Below, piece by piece: positions 43,907 to 53,962 of a stretch of 64,000 nt of DNA (position 1 is the first letter of the stretch; every line of letters starts with the position of its first letter). The notes beneath the pieces are model-generated. The model was not told the origin of the DNA and searched no databases. It saw only the letters and a list, made by a program, of their open reading frames with translations. The translations under genes were made by a program, and so were the position numbers. Source of the stretch: Chitinophaga agrisoli (GTDB lineage Bacteria > Bacteroidota > Bacteroidia > Chitinophagales > Chitinophagaceae); the NCBI RefSeq assembly GCF_008386695.1, contig NZ_VUOC01000004.1, forward strand, positions 3,386,576 through 3,450,575, read 5' to 3'.

Positions 43907-45181
43907 TTAAACTGTTTGCAACTGTTGTTTCTTTCTGCCCCTCATGTAGAAGAAAAGGCAGCCAAAGGCGGCTATCAGGATAATAGGGATGACGAGGGTA
44001 ACCCTCAGTATTTCCGGACCGGCAACAGCCTGCGCCTGTAGAAAGGCGGTGGCTTCTGTGGTACCGGGGGCTGCGGAGCGGTAGGCGTCCAGGACGGCGT
44101 TGGCAGGCAGCTGAGAGGATATGATGCTATCATAAAAACCACCCATAAAGAACATGTATACAGATACGGCAAACATACCGGCGCCACCCATCAGGTTCAT
44201 ACCAAGCGCACCGGAGGCGGGGATATTCTCTGATACAAAACCCAGCATAGTGGGCCAGAAATAAGTAACGCCCATACCAAATATAAAGGCGCCTACGAAG
44301 ATCATATTACCCGTTACGGTAGACAGCATGTACAGGCCCAGGGCAGACAGTATGGCAGAGATCAGCAACACGCCCACCGGGGAGATCTTGTGTACCACTG
44401 CGCCTGCCAGGCCCCTGCCGAATGTTTGCACACCGGCCGTTAATGCCAGTATCAGGATGGCGTTTTCCGTTACATTTTTTAACAGCACTTCTATCCACTG
44501 ACCGGTAAACAATTCCGTAATGGCCGTACCGAACATGAGTACGAACATCACCAGGAATAATGGTGTGAATACGGCGCGGTACATTTCCTCTGTAGAGGTA
44601 CCGGAGGCCACCCTTTCTGTTACCGGGAAGCTGAGGTTCATGAACAGGTATCCATACAAAAGGGTAGGAATGATCATAGTGGCCACCTGTATCTGCCAGC
44701 TAAGACCCAGCCTGTTAAACAGGAACACCAGCAGGGTGCCCACTACGATACCGCCGGGGAACCAGAGGTGGAAGTGGTTTAGCTTGGTGGTTTTGTTGGT
44801 AGGGAAAATAGTGGCTACCAGCGGGTTACAGGCCGCTTCTACCGTACCGTTGGCCATACCAACAAACAGGGTAGAGATAAATAGTGACCAGAAACCATTC
44901 GCAAATACCGTGAGCACTATACCAAGCAGGTGCAGGAGAAAAGCGGCCAGCAGCAGGCGTTTCATACCGATAACATCTACGATGAAACCACCTATCACCA
45001 CGGCCAGGGGAAAACCCCAGAAAGCGGTGCTGGCAATAATGCTTAATTCCCTTACGCTTAAGTGAAATTCTACTCCGAGCTTGCCGAGTATACCGGCACG
45101 AATACCAAAGGAAAGTGATGTGACCAACAGGGCCAGACAACTGGCGACAAAGAGTTTATTTGGCTGTATCCCTTTTTCCAT
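43907..45181 (-). CDS. MFS transporter, sugar or nucleoside type
   Basis: A 424-residue major facilitator protein with about 12 membrane helices. The opening helix (LFVASCLALLVTSLSFGIRA), AFWGFPLAVVIGGFIVDVIG with the loop to KRLLLAAF, WSLFISTLFVGMANGTVEAA and a repeated second half (VHKISPVGVLLISAILSALG, FGMGVTYFWPTMLGFVSENI) fit. It heads the minus-strand series MFS, Gfo/Idh/MocA, isomerase with 11 and 81 base gaps, so it probably imports their substrate. It resembles the sugar-proton symporters beside Gfo/Idh/MocA genes in Bacteroidota; the substrate cannot be fixed. Confidence 0.9.
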   Translation of the reverse strand: MEKGIQPNKLFVASCLALLVTSLSFGIRAGILGKLGVEFHLSVRELSIIASTAFWGFPLAVVIGGFIVDVIGMKRLLLAAFLLHLLGIVLTVFANGFWSLFISTLFVGMANGTVEAACNPLVATIFPTNKTTKLNHFHLWFPGGIVVGTLLVFLFNRLGLSWQIQVATMIIPTLLYGYLFMNLSFPVTERVASGTSTEEMYRAVFTPLFLVMFVLMFGTAITELFTGQWIEVLLKNVTENAILILALTAGVQTFGRGLAGAVVHKISPVGVLLISAILSALGLYMLSTVTGNMIFVGAFIFGMGVTYFWPTMLGFVSENIPASGALGMNLMGGAGMFAVSVYMFFMGGFYDSIISSQLPANAVLDAYRSAAPGTTEATAFLQAQAVAGPEILRVTLVIPIILIAAFGCLFFYMRGRKKQQLQTV

Positions 45182-45565
45182 AATACGTGTGAATTTTAGT
45201 TTAGTTTTAGTACGTGTTAAATTTATGGACTATAAAACCTTTAAATTTATAAAAACTTATTGCATATTTTTCATCTGGAACATTTTTCTTTGATTTTATT
45301 TGACGGGCGGAAACTGCGGCTATGATAACGGCGCTTGTCCCTAAATGATCACTTCTTTAATAACCCTTAATTATTACATCCCTATCAGTAAATTATTCCT
45401 AATTTTACATTCCTTGTAAAACAGGGTGACGCTGACAGCTTGTCACTTATATTTTCCAAGCATATTATTTGTAATACATCCATTGCCAACTGTATCCATG
45501 CAACTGTTACTGTATGGTATGGAGATAAAAGGAACCCTTATTATTCGCATACATAATTTATTCGC
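45182..45565. other. Divergent promoter region between the MFS gene and secA
   Basis: AT-rich, without a gene. It must carry the promoters for the sugar locus (minus) and secA (plus). No confident element pair was recognised. Confidence 0.5.
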
Positions 45566-48500
45566 ATGTTAGGTTTTTTAACAAAAATTTTTGGCGGACA
45601 CAAGTCTGAAAGAGATATTAAGACTTTGCTGCCCCGTGTAAAACAGATCAATGAGGCGTTTGAAAAACTACAGTCCCTGCCTTTGGATGACCTCCGTAAT
45701 AAAACACAGGAGTTCCGCGCACGCATCAAAGAACATCTGGCGAATATAGACGAGGCGCTGGCTGCTAAACAGCATGCCGCAGAAACAGAGGCAGACGTTT
45801 CCCTTAAAGACACCATCTACCAGGAAATAGATAAAATGAAAAAAGACCGGGATAAACAGATCGAAGTTATCCTGGATCAGCTGTTACCGGAAGCCTTTGC
45901 CGTTGTAAAGGAAACCGCCCGCCGTTTTTCCCAGAATCCTACCCTCACCGCCACCGCTACTGAGCTGGACCGCCAACTGGCAGTAAAGAAACCTTACCTG
46001 ACCATTGAGGGTGACAAAGTGACGTGGAAGAACACCTGGCCGGCAGCCGGTTCTGACGTTACCTGGAACATGGTACACTATGATGTACAGCTAATTGGCG
46101 GTATGGTACTACACCAGGGAAAAATTGCTGAGATGGCAACGGGTGAAGGTAAGACCCTGGTATCCACCCTGCCCGCTTATCTGAATGCCCTGGCAGCAGA
46201 AGGCGTGCACATTGTAACGGTGAACGATTACCTGGCCCGTCGTGACTCCGAGTGGAACGGTCCTATCTTTGAATTCCTGGGATTGACCGTAGATTGCATA
46301 GATAAACACCAGCCTAACAGCACCGAACGCCGGAACGCTTACCTGGCTGATATCACATACGGCACTAATAACGAATTTGGTTTTGACTACCTCCGCGATA
46401 ACATGGTACACAGCCCGGAAGAAATGGTGCAGCGTAAACACCATTTTGCCATGGTGGATGAGGTGGACAGTGTACTGGTGGATGATGCGCGTACCCCGCT
46501 GATCATCTCCGGCCCTATCCCCCGCGGCGACGAGCAGGAGTTCCATGTACTGAAACCCCGCATACAACGCCTGGTAGACGCCCAGAAAAAAGTAACCACC
46601 CAGTTCCTCAACGAGGCCAAAAAACTGATCGCCGAAGGTAAGGATGACCCGAAGACCGGCGGTTTAGCATTAATGCGCGCATGGCGCGGCCTGCCAAAGA
46701 ACAGCGCCCTGATCAAATACCTGAGCGAAGCCGGTAATAAAGTACTGCTGCAGAAAGCAGAGAACTACTACCTGGCAGACCAGCAGCGCGAAATGCCGAA
46801 AGTGGACGAGGAACTATATTTCCATATAGACGAGAAGAACAATAGTGTAGACCTTACAGATAAGGGTATTGCCCTGATCACCCAATCCGGCGAAGACGAA
46901 AACTTCTTCGTAATGCCGGATGTAGGATCTGAAATTGCAGAAATAGAAAAGCTGCCCATCTCCCCGGAAGAGAAGCTGCAACGGAAGGACCAGCTGCTGC
47001 AGGACTTTGCGCTGAAATCCGACCGTATCCACTCCGTACAACAATTGCTGAAAGCATATACCCTGTTTGACAACGACGTGGAATACGTAGTAATGGACGG
47101 TAAAGTAAAGATCGTGGATGAGCAGACCGGCCGTATACTCGAAGGCCGCCGCTATTCCGACGGTTTACACCAGGCCATTGAAGCCAAGGAAAACGTGAAA
47201 GTGGAAGCCGCCACCCAAACCTTTGCGACCATCACCTTACAGAACTACTTCCGTATGCACCACAAGCTGGCCGGTATGACCGGTACGGCCGTAACGGAAG
47301 CAGGCGAGTTCTGGGAAATATACAAGCTGGATGTGGTAACCATCCCCACCAACCTGCCCATTACCCGTATTGACGCGGAAGACCTGGTATATAAGACCAA
47401 ACGCGATAAATACAGGGCCGTAATAGAAGAGGTCAAGGTATTGCAGGCCAAAGGCCGCCCGGTACTGGTAGGTACTACCTCCGTAGAAGTATCTGAGCTG
47501 CTGGGCAAGATGCTCACCTTTGAAAAGATCCCGCATAACGTACTGAACGCCAAACAGCACGCCCGTGAGGCCCAGATAGTGGCCGAAGCAGGTTTGGCCG
47601 GCGCCGTGACCATCGCCACCAACATGGCCGGTCGTGGTACGGATATTAAACTGGGCCCCGGCGTAAAAGACGCTGGCGGTTTGGCCATCATTGGTACGGA
47701 AAGGCATGAAAGCCGCCGTGTGGACCGCCAGCTGCGTGGCCGTGCCGGCCGTCAGGGCGACCCCGGTACTTCCCAGTTCTTTGTATCCCTGGAAGATGAC
47801 CTGATGCGTATGTTCGGCTCTGACCGTATTGCCGGCCTGATGGACCGCATGGGTTATAAAGAGGGCGAAGTGATCCAGCACAGCATGATCACCCGCTCCA
47901 TAGAGCGCGCACAACGTAAAGTGGAAGAGAACAACTTTGGCATCCGTAAACGCCTGCTGGAGTATGATGATGTGATGAACAAACAACGTACGGTGATCTA
48001 TGCCAAACGTAACCACGCATTGTTTGGCGAGCGCCTGGCCATTGACATTGACAATGCATTCTATGACGTAGCGGAAGGTATCATTGCCACCCACAAAGAA
48101 AGCAACGACCATGAAGCCTTTACGCTGGATGCTATCATGAACTTCTCCATTGATACGGATATTACAGCAGAGGAGCTGGCGAGGACAGATGCTGCCCTGC
48201 TGACCACCAAGCTGTACCACCAGGCCAAGGAGAACTATGAGCGCAAGACCGCTGAAGTAGCAGAAAAGACCCTGCCCGTGATCAAACAGATCCATAAAGA
48301 GCAGGGCCACCAGATAGAGAATATCTCTATTCCTTTCACTGACGGTAAAAAAGGCATTAACGTGCTGGCCAACCTGCAGAAAGTAATAGATACCAACGGC
48401 ACAGAAACCCTGAACGCCCTGGAACGCAGCATTACCCTGGCGCTGATAGATGAGTCATGGAAAGAGCACCTGCGCGCAATGGATGATCTGAAACAATCTG

Positions 48501-48895
48501 TACAGAATGCCGTATTCGAACAAAAAGATCCGTTACTGATCTATAAGTTTGAAGCATTTAACCTGTTTAAACAGATGGACGGCGAAACCAGCCGTGAGAT
48601 CGTTTCCTTCCTGTGCAAATGCGGCATCCCCGTAAGGGAAGACCGTGAGCAACCGGCAGAGATCCGGGAAGGCCATGAGCAGCGGACAGATATGAGCCGT
48701 ATGCGCGCCTCCCACCAGGAGTTTGAAAATGGCCACGGCGGCAACGCTACTGCCACAGAGCAGCAGGAATATGCCACCAACGCAGAGCCGGCACGCCAGG
48801 AGCCTGTACGTATAGGCCCTAAAGTAGGCCGTAATGATCCCTGCCCCTGCGGTAGCGGAAAGAAATATAAACAGTGTCACGGAAAAGACCTGTAA
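45566..48895 (+). CDS. secA: SecA, preprotein translocase ATPase
   Basis: An 1109-residue motor that drives proteins through SecYEG. Visible: N-terminal [19 protein letters not shown], Walker A GEGKT with K196 followed by [20 protein letters not shown], the [10 protein letters not shown] and [17 protein letters not shown] motifs, the [20 protein letters not shown] helicase box, [19 protein letters not shown], the second ATPase half ([32 protein letters not shown]), and a C-terminal zinc SEC-C motif [19 protein letters not shown]. It has the insertions usual for Bacteroidota SecA, hence the greater length than E. coli (901). It appears to be transcribed alone; an octamer palindrome starts right at its stop. 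Confidence 0.98.
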   Translation: MLGFLTKIFGGHKSERDIKTLLPRVKQINEAFEKLQSLPLDDLRNKTQEFRARIKEHLANIDEALAAKQHAAETEADVSLKDTIYQEIDKMKKDRDKQIEVILDQLLPEAFAVVKETARRFSQNPTLTATATELDRQLAVKKPYLTIEGDKVTWKNTWPAAGSDVTWNMVHYDVQLIGGMVLHQGKIAEMATGEGKTLVSTLPAYLNALAAEGVHIVTVNDYLARRDSEWNGPIFEFLGLTVDCIDKHQPNSTERRNAYLADITYGTNNEFGFDYLRDNMVHSPEEMVQRKHHFAMVDEVDSVLVDDARTPLIISGPIPRGDEQEFHVLKPRIQRLVDAQKKVTTQFLNEAKKLIAEGKDDPKTGGLALMRAWRGLPKNSALIKYLSEAGNKVLLQKAENYYLADQQREMPKVDEELYFHIDEKNNSVDLTDKGIALITQSGEDENFFVMPDVGSEIAEIEKLPISPEEKLQRKDQLLQDFALKSDRIHSVQQLLKAYTLFDNDVEYVVMDGKVKIVDEQTGRILEGRRYSDGLHQAIEAKENVKVEAATQTFATITLQNYFRMHHKLAGMTGTAVTEAGEFWEIYKLDVVTIPTNLPITRIDAEDLVYKTKRDKYRAVIEEVKVLQAKGRPVLVGTTSVEVSELLGKMLTFEKIPHNVLNAKQHAREAQIVAEAGLAGAVTIATNMAGRGTDIKLGPGVKDAGGLAIIGTERHESRRVDRQLRGRAGRQGDPGTSQFFVSLEDDLMRMFGSDRIAGLMDRMGYKEGEVIQHSMITRSIERAQRKVEENNFGIRKRLLEYDDVMNKQRTVIYAKRNHALFGERLAIDIDNAFYDVAEGIIATHKESNDHEAFTLDAIMNFSIDTDITAEELARTDAALLTTKLYHQAKENYERKTAEVAEKTLPVIKQIHKEQGHQIENISIPFTDGKKGINVLANLQKVIDTNGTETLNALERSITLALIDESWKEHLRAMDDLKQSVQNAVFEQKDPLLIYKFEAFNLFKQMDGETSREIVSFLCKCGIPVREDREQPAEIREGHEQRTDMSRMRASHQEFENGHGGNATATEQQEYATNAEPARQEPVRIGPKVGRNDPCPCGSGKKYKQCHGKDL

Positions 48896-49032
48896 GTAAT
48901 GTGCTAATGTGCAGATATGCTAATGTGCGGATGGATTTGAAGCGACTGTAAAATTACTGGATACCAATAAGTTAATGTGCTAATGGAGATCTTAGGATCA
49001 TACCATTGGCACATTGACATATTAGCACATTG
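48896..49032. repeat. Octamer-armed intergenic palindrome (ATGTGCNR family), copy 2
   Basis: It starts at the secA stop with octamers (AATGTGCT, AATGTGCA, GATATGCT, AATGTGCG), then a spacer with GGATTTGAAGCGACTG, an inner hairpin (AATGTGCTAATGG at 48974-48986 with CCATTGGCACATT at 49003-49015), and inverted octamers to 49032. Spacer and layout match the copy at 19934-20062. Confidence 0.8.
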
Positions 49033-49045
49033 AAAAATTAATGTC

Positions 49046-49732
49046 ATGGATCTGAATCAATACATTGACCATACTATCCTGAAACCTGTCACTACACAGG
49101 AAGAGATCAAAAACCTGTGTATGGAAGCTGCCGCTTACCAATTTGCGGCGGTTTGTGTGCCCCCTCCTTTTGTAAAGATCGCCAAAGCTTTTACTGCCAA
49201 TACTCATGTGAAGGTAGCTACCGTAACCGGCTTCCCATTTGGCTATTCCGCCATAGAGGCCAAGGTAGCGGAAACTGTGCTGGGCATTATAGATGGGGCG
49301 GATGAGCTGGATATGGTGGCCAACCTGATCGCCATCCGCAACGGGGACTGGGCCTACCTGGAAAAGGAGATTGCTACCGTCATGCAGATCATCCGCACAA
49401 AAGGGAAAGTAATTAAGGTGATCATAGAAAGTGGCATATTATTGGAAGCAGAGATCATCAGATGCTGCGAGCTGTATGCCAGGTACGGGGTGGATTTTGT
49501 GAAAACCTCTACGGGTTATGCAGAAAAAGGGGCCAGCGTGGAAGCCGTACGGCTCATGCGCCAGCACCTGCCGGCCAATATACAGATAAAAGCGTCCGGC
49601 GGTATTCGTACCTTTGCCTTCGCCCAGGAGCTGATAGCCGCGGGAGCAACAAGGCTGGGCTGCAGCAGCAGCGTGGCCATTATGAAGGAAAGCGAAGGGG
49701 CATCCACTGCAGACGCAGGCACAGGCTATTAA
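49046..49732 (+). CDS. deoC: Deoxyribose-phosphate aldolase
   Basis: A 228-residue cytoplasmic class I aldolase that splits 2-deoxyribose 5-phosphate into glyceraldehyde 3-phosphate and acetaldehyde in deoxynucleoside breakdown. Family blocks: YIDHTILKPVTTQEEI, FAAVCVPPPFVKIAK, VATVTGFPFGYSAIEAKVAE, DELDMVANLIAIRNGDW, KVIIESGILLEAEI, the Schiff-base lysine K153 in DFVKTSTGYAEKGA, and IKASGGIRTFAFAQELI with the proton-relay lysine. It lies 26 bases before the SPOR-like gene, so the two with the M20 gene probably form one transcript, though they share no pathway. Confidence 0.96.
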   Translation: MDLNQYIDHTILKPVTTQEEIKNLCMEAAAYQFAAVCVPPPFVKIAKAFTANTHVKVATVTGFPFGYSAIEAKVAETVLGIIDGADELDMVANLIAIRNGDWAYLEKEIATVMQIIRTKGKVIKVIIESGILLEAEIIRCCELYARYGVDFVKTSTGYAEKGASVEAVRLMRQHLPANIQIKASGGIRTFAFAQELIAAGATRLGCSSSVAIMKESEGASTADAGTGY

Positions 49733-49757
49733 AATGATCCGTATAAACATAATTCCG

Positions 49758-50201
49758 ATGAAATTCTTTATTACAGCAGCATTCGTTTTGATAGGCGGGA
49801 TAGCCGCTGCGCAAGACAGCAGCTTTGCCACGGCAAGCGGAGGCAATGTAAAGGTGATCAAGGACAGCCGTATTGATATGCTCATCAAAAAGCAGATCTA
49901 TATCAATACCCTGGCCATCCGCAACCAGCCCGGCTTCAGGGTGCAGGTGATCACCACCAACAAACGTAATGAGGCCAATGAGGCCAAAGCCCGCGCCATG
50001 CAGGCATACCCGGAGTACCGCGCCTATATCGATTTCCAGGCGCCCTATTTTAAGGTACGTATAGGCGATTTTAAGAGCCGTGAAGAAGCAACAGACCTGC
50101 GTGATAGATTATCCGACCTGTTCCCGCACGGCGTATTTGTAGTACCTGCGGTTATCAATGTGTCTCCGGATAAAGAATTACAGAATGAAGAATCGTATTA
50201 A
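49758..50201 (+). CDS. Exported SPOR-domain-like protein
   Basis: A 147-residue secreted protein. ATG 49758 was chosen because it opens on the signal peptide MKFFITAAFVLIGGIAAAQ. Residues about 60-135 look like a SPOR-type fold: GFRVQVITTNKRNEANEAKA, then FQAPYFKVRIGDFKSREEAT and DLRDRLSDLFPHGVFVVPAV, the repeat pattern that binds denuded peptidoglycan. A role at the cell wall or septum is therefore likely. It overlaps the start of the M20 gene by 17 bases, which suggests translational coupling. Confidence 0.8.
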   Translation: MKFFITAAFVLIGGIAAAQDSSFATASGGNVKVIKDSRIDMLIKKQIYINTLAIRNQPGFRVQVITTNKRNEANEAKARAMQAYPEYRAYIDFQAPYFKVRIGDFKSREEATDLRDRLSDLFPHGVFVVPAVINVSPDKELQNEESY

Positions 50202-51369
50202 GCGCTTAGCCAGGGAGTATGCACCGGCATTTATAGATATCAGACATCATATCCATTCCCATCCCGAACTGTCTTTTGAAGAACACGCCACATCTGCCTT
50301 TATACAGCAAAAGCTGACTGAATTTGGCGTATCCTACCAGCCCAATGTAGCCGGCACCGGCATAGTGGCGCTGATAGCGGGCCGGAACCCTTCCAAACGC
50401 ATTGTGGCCATACGGGCGGATATTGACGCCTTACCCATTACAGAAGCGAATAATGTACCTTATAAATCCCTGAACCAGGGCATCATGCATGCCTGCGGGC
50501 ATGATGTGCATACCACCTGCGTACTGGGCGCCACCCGCATATTGCAGGAGGTAAGGGACGGGTTTGAAGGCACCGTTAAAGTATTGTTCCAGCCCGGTGA
50601 AGAAAAGCACCCCGGCGGGGCCAGCCTGATGATAGCAGACGGCGCGCTGGAAAACCCACGGCCGCAAGCCATCCTGGGCCTGCATGTGCAGCCTTCCATG
50701 GAAGTGGGTACCCTGGGTTTCCGCAGCGGCAAATATATGGCCAGTGCGGATGAGATCTATATCACCATCAAAGGCAAAGGCGGTCATGCGGCACAGCCCC
50801 ATCTTACCGTCGATACCATCCTGGTGGCCTCGCACCTGGTAGTGAGCCTGCAGCAGATCATCAGCCGTAATAACGATCCCTTCTCCCCTTCCGTGCTTTC
50901 CATCTGCGCTTTCAACGGCGGCCATACTACCAATGTGATCCCCAGCGAAGTGAAGCTGATGGGCACATTCCGTGCTATGGACGAAACCTGGCGCTTTAAG
51001 GCCCATGACCTGATCAAAAAACAGGCTACTGAGCTGGCACACGCCATGGGAGCAGAGATAGAGATTGATATTTTAGTAGGCTACCCTACCCTTTATAATA
51101 ACGAATCCGTTACCGCTAAAGCGCGCGCCCTGGCAGAAGAATACCTGGGCATGGAGCAGGTACTGGATACGGAAGTACGTATGGGAGCAGAGGATTTTGC
51201 CTATTACTCCCAGCAGATACCCGCCTGCTTTTACCGGCTGGGTACCGGCAATAAAGCCAGGGGCATTACCTCCGGCGTACATACGCCTACTTTTGATATA
51301 GATGAAAATGCGATCGAGATAGGGATAGGCGCTATGGCTTACCTGGCAGCGGAATTGCTGATAGATTGA
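50185..51369 (+). CDS. M20-family amidohydrolase/peptidase
   Basis: A 394-residue zinc-dependent hydrolase of the M20 (ama/HipO/HyuC-type) family, which removes acyl groups from amino acids. The start at 50185 (MKNRIKRLAREYAP) overlaps the SPOR-like gene by 17 bases. Motifs: IRHHIHSHPELSFEE, IAGRNPSKRIVAIRADIDALP, GIMHACGHDVHTTCVLGA (metal ligands C and H, about residue 101-107), KVLFQPGEEKHPGGASLMI (catalytic Glu pair), GLHVQPSMEVGTLGF, and the C-terminal GAEDFAYYSQQIPACFYRLG. The dimerisation domain lies between (IKGKGGHAAQPHLTVDTILV). Substrate is not known from sequence. Confidence 0.93.
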   Translation: MKNRIKRLAREYAPAFIDIRHHIHSHPELSFEEHATSAFIQQKLTEFGVSYQPNVAGTGIVALIAGRNPSKRIVAIRADIDALPITEANNVPYKSLNQGIMHACGHDVHTTCVLGATRILQEVRDGFEGTVKVLFQPGEEKHPGGASLMIADGALENPRPQAILGLHVQPSMEVGTLGFRSGKYMASADEIYITIKGKGGHAAQPHLTVDTILVASHLVVSLQQIISRNNDPFSPSVLSICAFNGGHTTNVIPSEVKLMGTFRAMDETWRFKAHDLIKKQATELAHAMGAEIEIDILVGYPTLYNNESVTAKARALAEEYLGMEQVLDTEVRMGAEDFAYYSQQIPACFYRLGTGNKARGITSGVHTPTFDIDENAIEIGIGAMAYLAAELLID

Positions 51370-51388
51370 TCATAACGGAACGCACATA

Positions 51389-51427
51389 AATAAGAAAGTC
51401 CCGCTTCCGGAGCGGGACTTTCTTATT
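51389..51427. terminator. Bidirectional terminator between the M20 gene and glyA
   Basis: A perfect stem AATAAGAAAGTCCCGCT / AGCGGGACTTTCTTATT with loop TCCGG between two convergent genes. A/T runs on both sides allow it to stop both transcripts. Confidence 0.88.
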
Positions 51428-51440
51428 ATATATAATCACT

Positions 51441-52718
51441 TTACAGCTCAGGATACAGCGGGAACTGGCCCATAAAGCTGTTTACTTCTTTCCTTACTTT
51501 GGTGATGGTGGCGTCATTGTCAGCGTCCATCAGCAGCTCGTCCATCCACTGCACGATCTGCAGCATATGTTCCTCTTTCAGGCCACGGGTAGTGATAGCG
51601 GGCACCCCAACGCGGATACCGGAGGTTACAAAGGCTGATTTATCATCAAAAGGCACCATGTTTTTATTTACCGTAATATCTGCCTTTACCAGCACCTGCT
51701 CTGCTTTTTTACCGGAAATATCCTTATTGCGCAGGTCTATCAGCAGCAGGTGGTTATCCGTACCGCCGGAGATGATCTGGTAACCTTTTTCTACAAAGGC
51801 TTTGGCCATAGACTGGGCGTTTTTCAGGATCTGGCGGGCGTATACATCGTATTCGTCAGACAGGATCTCGAAGAAGGACACTGCTTTGGCGGCAATTACA
51901 TGCTCCAGCGGACCGCCCTGTATGCCGGGGAATACGGCTGTATCCAGCAGGGAGCTCATCATACGGATCTCGCCTTTGGGGGTTTTGAGGCCAAAAGGAT
52001 TCTCAAAGTCCTTGCCCAGCAGGATCATACCGCCACGGGGACCGCGCAGGGTCTTATGTGTAGTGGTAGTTACAAAATGACAGTGCGCAAAAGGAGAGTT
52101 CAGTAAACCTTTGGCGATCAGACCGGCCGGATGGGCTATATCCGCCATTACAAAGGCGCCTACCTGGTCAGCAATAGCGCGGATGCGTTTATAATCCCAG
52201 TCACGGCTGTAGGCGCTGGCGCCACAGATGATCAATTTCGGCTTTTCTTTCAGGGCGATCTCTTCCATCTTATCGTACTCTACCAGGCCGGTTTCCTTGT
52301 TTACGCCGTAAAACAGCGGATGGTACAGCTTTCCGGAGTAGTTAACGGCAGAGCCGTGGGTCAGGTGACCGCCCATGCTCAGGTCCAGGCCCAGGATCTT
52401 ATCGCCGGGTTGCAGGATGGCCATCATTACGGCTGCATTGGCCTGTGCGCCGGAGTGAGGCTGTACGTTGGCATATTCTGCCCCAAAGATCTGTTTAGCC
52501 CTGTCAATAGCCAACTGCTCGCTTTGATCCACCACTTCACAACCACCATAATATCTCCGTCCGGGGTACCCTTCAGCATATTTATTGGTCAGTACTGTAC
52601 CCATAGCCTGCATTACCTGCAAGCTGGTAAAGTTCTCAGAAGCTATCAATTCTATGCCGTGGCGCTGACGTTCCAGTTCCTGGCGGATGATATCAAATAT
52701 CTGGTTGTCTCTTTGCAT
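51441..52718 (-). CDS. glyA: Serine hydroxymethyltransferase
   Basis: A 425-residue PLP enzyme converting serine and tetrahydrofolate to glycine and methylene-tetrahydrofolate, in the cytoplasm. Family blocks: [98 protein letters not shown] and the PLP lysine in [18 protein letters not shown] (about K223). The C-terminus ([20 protein letters not shown]) is complete. It stands alone with its own promoter (52738-52768). Confidence 0.98.
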   Translation of the reverse strand: MQRDNQIFDIIRQELERQRHGIELIASENFTSLQVMQAMGTVLTNKYAEGYPGRRYYGGCEVVDQSEQLAIDRAKQIFGAEYANVQPHSGAQANAAVMMAILQPGDKILGLDLSMGGHLTHGSAVNYSGKLYHPLFYGVNKETGLVEYDKMEEIALKEKPKLIICGASAYSRDWDYKRIRAIADQVGAFVMADIAHPAGLIAKGLLNSPFAHCHFVTTTTHKTLRGPRGGMILLGKDFENPFGLKTPKGEIRMMSSLLDTAVFPGIQGGPLEHVIAAKAVSFFEILSDEYDVYARQILKNAQSMAKAFVEKGYQIISGGTDNHLLLIDLRNKDISGKKAEQVLVKADITVNKNMVPFDDKSAFVTSGIRVGVPAITTRGLKEEHMLQIVQWMDELLMDADNDATITKVRKEVNSFMGQFPLYPEL

Positions 52719-52737
52719 GTAGCTTTAAAATTTGCTG

Positions 52738-52768
52738 CAAAAATAGTGGAAAGGGTAATGAAATGCAA
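52738..52768 (-). promoter_or_regulatory. glyA: Predicted glyA promoter
   Basis: On the minus strand TTG (52766-52768) is followed after 20 bases by TATTTTTG (52738-52745), matching the Bacteroidota TTG / TAnnTTTG consensus and spacing. The -7 element ends 20 bases before the glyA start, giving a short leader. Confidence 0.6.
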
Positions 52769-52795
52769 TAATATCGGGATAATACGGGGTTAATT

Positions 52796-52819
52796 GCTAA
52801 TTAGTGATCACTAATTAGC
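52796..52819. promoter_or_regulatory. Perfect 24-base palindrome upstream of glyA
   Basis: Two 12-base arms (GCTAATTAGTGA and its inverse TCACTAATTAGC) meet without a loop. It lies about 30 bases upstream of the glyA -33 element and 117 bases before the nucleotidyltransferase start, so it could be an operator. Its outer ATTAGC words also resemble the heptamer repeat family. Confidence 0.55.
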
Positions 52820-52936
52820 CCGTACTGGCCCTTTTTAAAAAAATTACTATCTTCACGCGCTCAGGGCCATATCCGGGCCGTTATATAAGCGCTGGAACAA
52901 CAGACAGCCGAGCATATTCTAAACCTAATACCAAGA

Positions 52937-53929
52937 ATGAAGGCCATAATACCAGTAGCAGGTGCAGGCACCAAGCTACGTCCACATACATATACACAAC
53001 CCAAAGCGCTGATACCCTTAGCAGGAAGGACCATTTTAAGCATCATCATCGATCAGCTGGTGGAAGCAGGATTACAGGAATTTGTATTTGTAGTGGGTTA
53101 CCTGGGGGAGAAGATCCAGCATTATGTAGAGCAGAAATACCCTACCCTTACCTGTCATTTTGTGCAGCAGAACAGCCGCGAGGGTACCGGGCACGCCATA
53201 TTGCTCACCCGGGAGGTAGTAAAGGATGATGAGATCCTGATCGTGCTGGGCGATACCATCTGCGAAGGCGATTACCATGAGCTGATCAACTCACCGGTAT
53301 CTATGCTGGGCCTGAAAAAAGTGGATGATCCGCGCAATTTTGGCGTAGCGGAGATAGATGAGCAGAGCCGCATTACCCGGGTGGTGGAAAAACCGCAGAT
53401 CCCCAAGTCCAACCTGGCATTGGTAGGCCTTTACAAGATAAAGGAAACGGCGCAGCTGTATGATTGCCTGCAAAGCAATATTGACCAGAAGATAAAATCG
53501 CATGACGAATTCCAGCTCACAGATGCGCTGGAATGTATGATACAGCATAACGTCACCTTCAAACCCTTTAAAGTAAGCAACTGGTTTGACTGTGGCCGCA
53601 AGGAAACCCTGCTGGAAACAAATGCCATCCTCCTCAAAAAATACCGGCTGGCCAATAACCCGGTACTGCCCTATGAAGGCACTATCATCATTCCGCCGGT
53701 AAGTATAGGCGAAGGTTGTAATATCAAACACTCTATCATCGGCCCCAATGTAGCCATAGGCGACAATACCGTGGTGAGCTACTCCATTGTAAAGGATTCT
53801 ATTGTTGGCTCTTTCACTAATCTATACGAGGTAGTGCTGAAATCATCCCTCATAGGTAGTGACGCCAATATACGCGGGTTAAGCCAAAGCCTGAATATTG
53901 GGGACAATACGGAAATAGACCTGGGCTAA
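52937..53929 (+). CDS. Sugar-phosphate nucleotidyltransferase with left-handed beta-helix
   Basis: A 330-residue cytoplasmic enzyme that joins a nucleotide to a sugar 1-phosphate. The N-terminal catalytic domain (about 1-235) has MKAIIPVAGAGTKLRPHT, QPKALIPLAGRTILSIII, EGTGHAILLTREVVKDDEIL, VLGDTI (metal Asp) and VVEKPQIPKSNLALVGLYKI. The C-terminal hexapeptide-repeat region (about 250-330, IGEGCNIKHSIIGPNVAIGD) forms a left-handed helix, sometimes an acetyl-transfer or oligomer domain. It could make dTDP- or UDP-glucose-type donors for cell-surface sugars. The next gene starts 33 bases downstream. Exact nucleotide and sugar are unresolved. Confidence 0.9.
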   Translation: MKAIIPVAGAGTKLRPHTYTQPKALIPLAGRTILSIIIDQLVEAGLQEFVFVVGYLGEKIQHYVEQKYPTLTCHFVQQNSREGTGHAILLTREVVKDDEILIVLGDTICEGDYHELINSPVSMLGLKKVDDPRNFGVAEIDEQSRITRVVEKPQIPKSNLALVGLYKIKETAQLYDCLQSNIDQKIKSHDEFQLTDALECMIQHNVTFKPFKVSNWFDCGRKETLLETNAILLKKYRLANNPVLPYEGTIIIPPVSIGEGCNIKHSIIGPNVAIGDNTVVSYSIVKDSIVGSFTNLYEVVLKSSLIGSDANIRGLSQSLNIGDNTEIDLG

Positions 53930-53962
53930 TTTGTAATTACCAATTAGTAATTAAATTGCTGT

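Noticed and set aside
47237-48310. A 357-codon open frame on the minus strand inside secA
   Set aside because: It lies wholly antisense to the conserved SecA coding sequence and shows no domain; GC-rich codon use in the real gene explains the lack of stops.
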